Part shown: positions 33,812 to 35,111 of the stretch, piece by piece
Layout of the letters: every line of letters starts with the position of its first letter
Numbering within the stretch: position 1 is the first letter of the stretch
Origin: a virus
DNA: 35,111 nucleotides
IMG/VR virus record: IMGVR_UViG_3300048837_000140
Location: 1-35,111 of that record
Reading direction: 5' to 3' (one strand)
Notes under the pieces: model-generated
The model's input: the letters and a program-made list of their open reading frames with translations, nothing else
Databases searched by the model: none
Told to the model about the DNA's origin: nothing
Position numbers and translations under genes: made by a program

Positions 33812-34044
33812 AATACGACAAATGGCTAATGGCGCTCATCATGCTCGGGGCACTGGCGCTGTTCCTGATTGCCGGGAGTGCGTTTGCTGGCACGGCAACA
33901 GTTAGCCTGACACCGCCCACGCTGCGCACAGACGGCAGCACGATCACCGGGGCGCTGACGTACCGGTATGACATTGGCACCTGCCCCAGCGTCTCCACAG
34001 TCACGGCTACGCAGACCACGGCAGCTTGCGGGGAGTCGTCATGA
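33808..34044 (+). CDS. Small exported protein with partial Fn3-like sequence (78 aa)
   Basis: A clear signal peptide (MKYDKWLMALIMLGALALFLIAGSAFA with cleavage after AFA) precedes a 51-residue mature part. That part reads like the first half of a fibronectin III domain (ATVSLTPPTLRTDGSTIT, then YRYDIGTCPS) and ends with a second Cys (AACGESS), possibly forming a disulfide. It may be the shortened descendant of a larger Fn3 protein. The function is unknown. Its end overlaps the holin candidate (ATGA). Confidence 0.55.
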   Translation: MKYDKWLMALIMLGALALFLIAGSAFAGTATVSLTPPTLRTDGSTITGALTYRYDIGTCPSVSTVTATQTTAACGESS

Positions 34045-34262
34045 ACACCGAAAACCGACCGAATATCATCACCATCGGACTGCTCGGCGGGGCCATCGCC
34101 CAGCTTGTGTGTTTCGCGTGGAACAATCTCGCCCCCGTCCAGCTTGGGGCGGGTGAGGCGGCGGCGGTGGCGACACTGCTCACGGCGGCTCTGCAATGGC
34201 TCGACCGGGCCAGTAAGCGGTCAACCGATCACGTCATAACCAAGTACACGGCGATTGACTGA
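34041..34262 (+). CDS. Putative holin (73 aa)
   Basis: I chose the ATG at 34041 because it overlaps the previous TGA and has RBS GGGGAG. The protein has two hydrophobic segments (IITIGLLGGAIAQLVCFAW and AAAVATLLTAALQWL) and a charged C-terminal tail (DRASKRSTDHVITKY), as in class II holins, which open the inner membrane to release endolysin. Position at the head of spanin and endolysin genes supports this. No family-specific motif is available, so it is a topology call. Confidence 0.6.
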   Translation: MNTENRPNIITIGLLGGAIAQLVCFAWNNLAPVQLGAGEAAAVATLLTAALQWLDRASKRSTDHVITKYTAID

Positions 34263-34609
34263 TGTGGCCCTTGCCCGCTGTATCGAGCCGCTTGGTTATC
34301 GCTGCCGCGATCCTGAGCCTTGCATTCGCTGTCGGATGGTCTGTGAATGGCTGGCGGCTGGGCAGGCAGATAGACCAGATCAAGCTGGACGCGGCACAGA
34401 CGCAACTGAGCGGCTACAAGGCGGCCATGAGCGCGCTGGAAGCCCAGAGGGGGCGGTCAGCCGAGATAGTGGCTCAGGCGACCGCTGAGGCGGGCAGGCT
34501 GCGTCAGGCGCTCGCTACCCAGCGGGCCAAGTACAACCAGGCCGTGAAGGAGGAACCCGAATGCTCAGAACAAGCCTCGCAGCCGCTGCGCTGTCCTCCT
34601 GCTTGGTAG
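34262..34609 (+). CDS. Rz-like inner-membrane spanin (i-spanin)
   Basis: An N-terminal transmembrane helix (about residues 11-29, LVIAAAILSLAFAVGWSV) is followed by an Ala/Gln/Glu-rich coiled coil, the layout of i-spanins. These reach across the periplasm and, with the o-spanin, fuse inner and outer membranes at the end of lysis. The length of 115 aa is normal. The ATG overlaps the holin stop (TGATG). The o-spanin gene begins inside it in another frame, as in lambda. Confidence 0.75.
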   Translation: MWPLPAVSSRLVIAAAILSLAFAVGWSVNGWRLGRQIDQIKLDAAQTQLSGYKAAMSALEAQRGRSAEIVAQATAEAGRLRQALATQRAKYNQAVKEEPECSEQASQPLRCPPAW

Positions 34610-34800
34610 GCTGCTGTACGACTGAGACCGTCACGGTGACTGTCCCTATCCCGTCAGCACTGACCGCGCCATGTCTACATGACGCCGACCCGCAGACTGT
34701 CGGGGATCTTTACACGGCCTACGGGGATGCTAGGCAGGCTTTGGGCGAGTGTGACGACCGGATGAGCCGGATCAGGGCGCTCGATGTTCAAGCTCAGTAA
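34561..34800 (+). CDS. Rz1-like outer-membrane lipoprotein spanin (o-spanin)
   Basis: A short signal peptide ends in lipobox LVGC (residues 15-18), so Cys18 would be lipidated and the protein fixed to the outer membrane. The mature part is about 62 residues with a Val/Pro/Thr-rich start. A strong AAGGAGGA lies before the ATG. It overlaps the Rz-like gene by 49 bases in a different frame, which is a classical sign of a spanin pair, and its end overlaps the endolysin start by 17 bases. Confidence 0.78.
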   Translation: MLRTSLAAAALSSCLVGCCTTETVTVTVPIPSALTAPCLHDADPQTVGDLYTAYGDARQALGECDDRMSRIRALDVQAQ

Positions 34801-35111
34801 ACGCAGCCTGAAGGCGCTGGAAGGCGTCCACCCTGACTTGGTTGCGGTGGTGAAACGCGCCATCCAGATCACGCCAATAGACTTCGTGGTGATCGAAGGG
34901 CTACGTACCATCGAGCGCCAGCGGGAACTGTTCAAAGCCGGGGCCAGTCGGACGATGCGCAGTCGCCACCTGACCGGACATGCCGTAGACCTCGCTGTGT
35001 GGCTCGGTACGGTGCGATGGGAGCAGCCCCTATACGCTGACCTTGCCGTGGCTGTTAAAGCCGCAGCGAAGGAACTGGGCGTTCCTATCGAATGGGGGTG
35101 GGACTTGTGGG
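34784..35111 (+). CDS. Endolysin, M15-family peptidase, 3' truncated by the window
   Basis: The frame starts at ATG 34784 inside the o-spanin gene and is open to the edge (109 codons). VIEGLRTIERQRELFKAG followed by SRHLTGHAVDL (residues 60-70) is the zinc-binding signature SxHxxGxAxD of M15 peptidases, with ligands H62 and D69. EWGWDLW near the edge corresponds to the start of the final catalytic region. Relatives are L-alanoyl-D-glutamate endopeptidases that cut peptidoglycan stem peptides. There is no signal peptide, so it depends on a holin. Roughly 20-40 residues are probably missing. Confidence 0.88.
   Translation, partial: MFKLSKRSLKALEGVHPDLVAVVKRAIQITPIDFVVIEGLRTIERQRELFKAGASRTMRSRHLTGHAVDLAVWLGTVRWEQPLYADLAVAVKAAAKELGVPIEWGWDLW

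Overview
The window is a segment of a tailed, podovirus-type bacteriophage genome. It carries a T7-like short-tail and ejection set (gp11, gp12, gp13, gp14, gp15 and gp16 counterparts). The head set is of the Bordetella BPP-1 type (connector, Bbp19-like, scaffold, major capsid, Bbp16-like cement). It ends in a Gram-negative lysis cassette with Rz/Rz1 spanins. G+C is high by eye and most junctions are ATGA or TGATG overlaps, which fits a phage of a GC-rich proteobacterium. The host cannot be named from the sequence. I see no integrase, repressor or RNA polymerase, so lifestyle is undecided. Both edges cut genes: a VirE/VapE-type helicase on the left and an M15-peptidase endolysin on the right.

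Layout. (1) 2-1297, plus strand: 3' part of the helicase, convergent with the next block across a terminator. (2) 1340-2873, minus strand: four small genes read leftwards, including a miniature DnaN-like sliding clamp and a small gene that seems to start with ATT. (3) 2874-3632: gene-free control region with nested inverted and direct repeats around an AT-rich core. It is a candidate replication origin or regulatory hub between the divergent modules. (4) 3633-10802: packaging and head genes, ending at a terminator with a competing stem. (5) 10870-24132: tail tube/nozzle and ejection proteins, ending in a 2,376-residue polyvalent ejection protein with an inserted ADP-ribosyltransferase-like domain and a zincin motif. 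(6) 24197-33101: host-recognition module with a beta-helix fibre, spike-base-like protein, lectin-fold-like protein, PhoD-like metallophosphatase, second tailspike and IPT/TIG-like protein, largely translationally coupled. (7) 33098-35111: small membrane or secreted proteins, holin candidate, overlapping spanins and endolysin.

How it works together. The terminase loads DNA through the connector into a scaffolded capsid. The gp11/gp12-like nozzle and the fibres and spikes complete the particle. On infection the gp14/15/16-like proteins would be ejected, and the last may carry enzymes into the host. The left module (helicase, clamp, repeat region) serves replication. The right-hand cassette lyses the cell.

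Most notable points: the compositionally foreign ART domain inside the ejection protein, the minimal clamp, the repeat-structured control region, the ATT-start gene with a leader box shared by three minus-strand genes, the terminator/anti-terminator pair at the head-tail boundary, and the orphan spike C-terminus left after the fibre gene.
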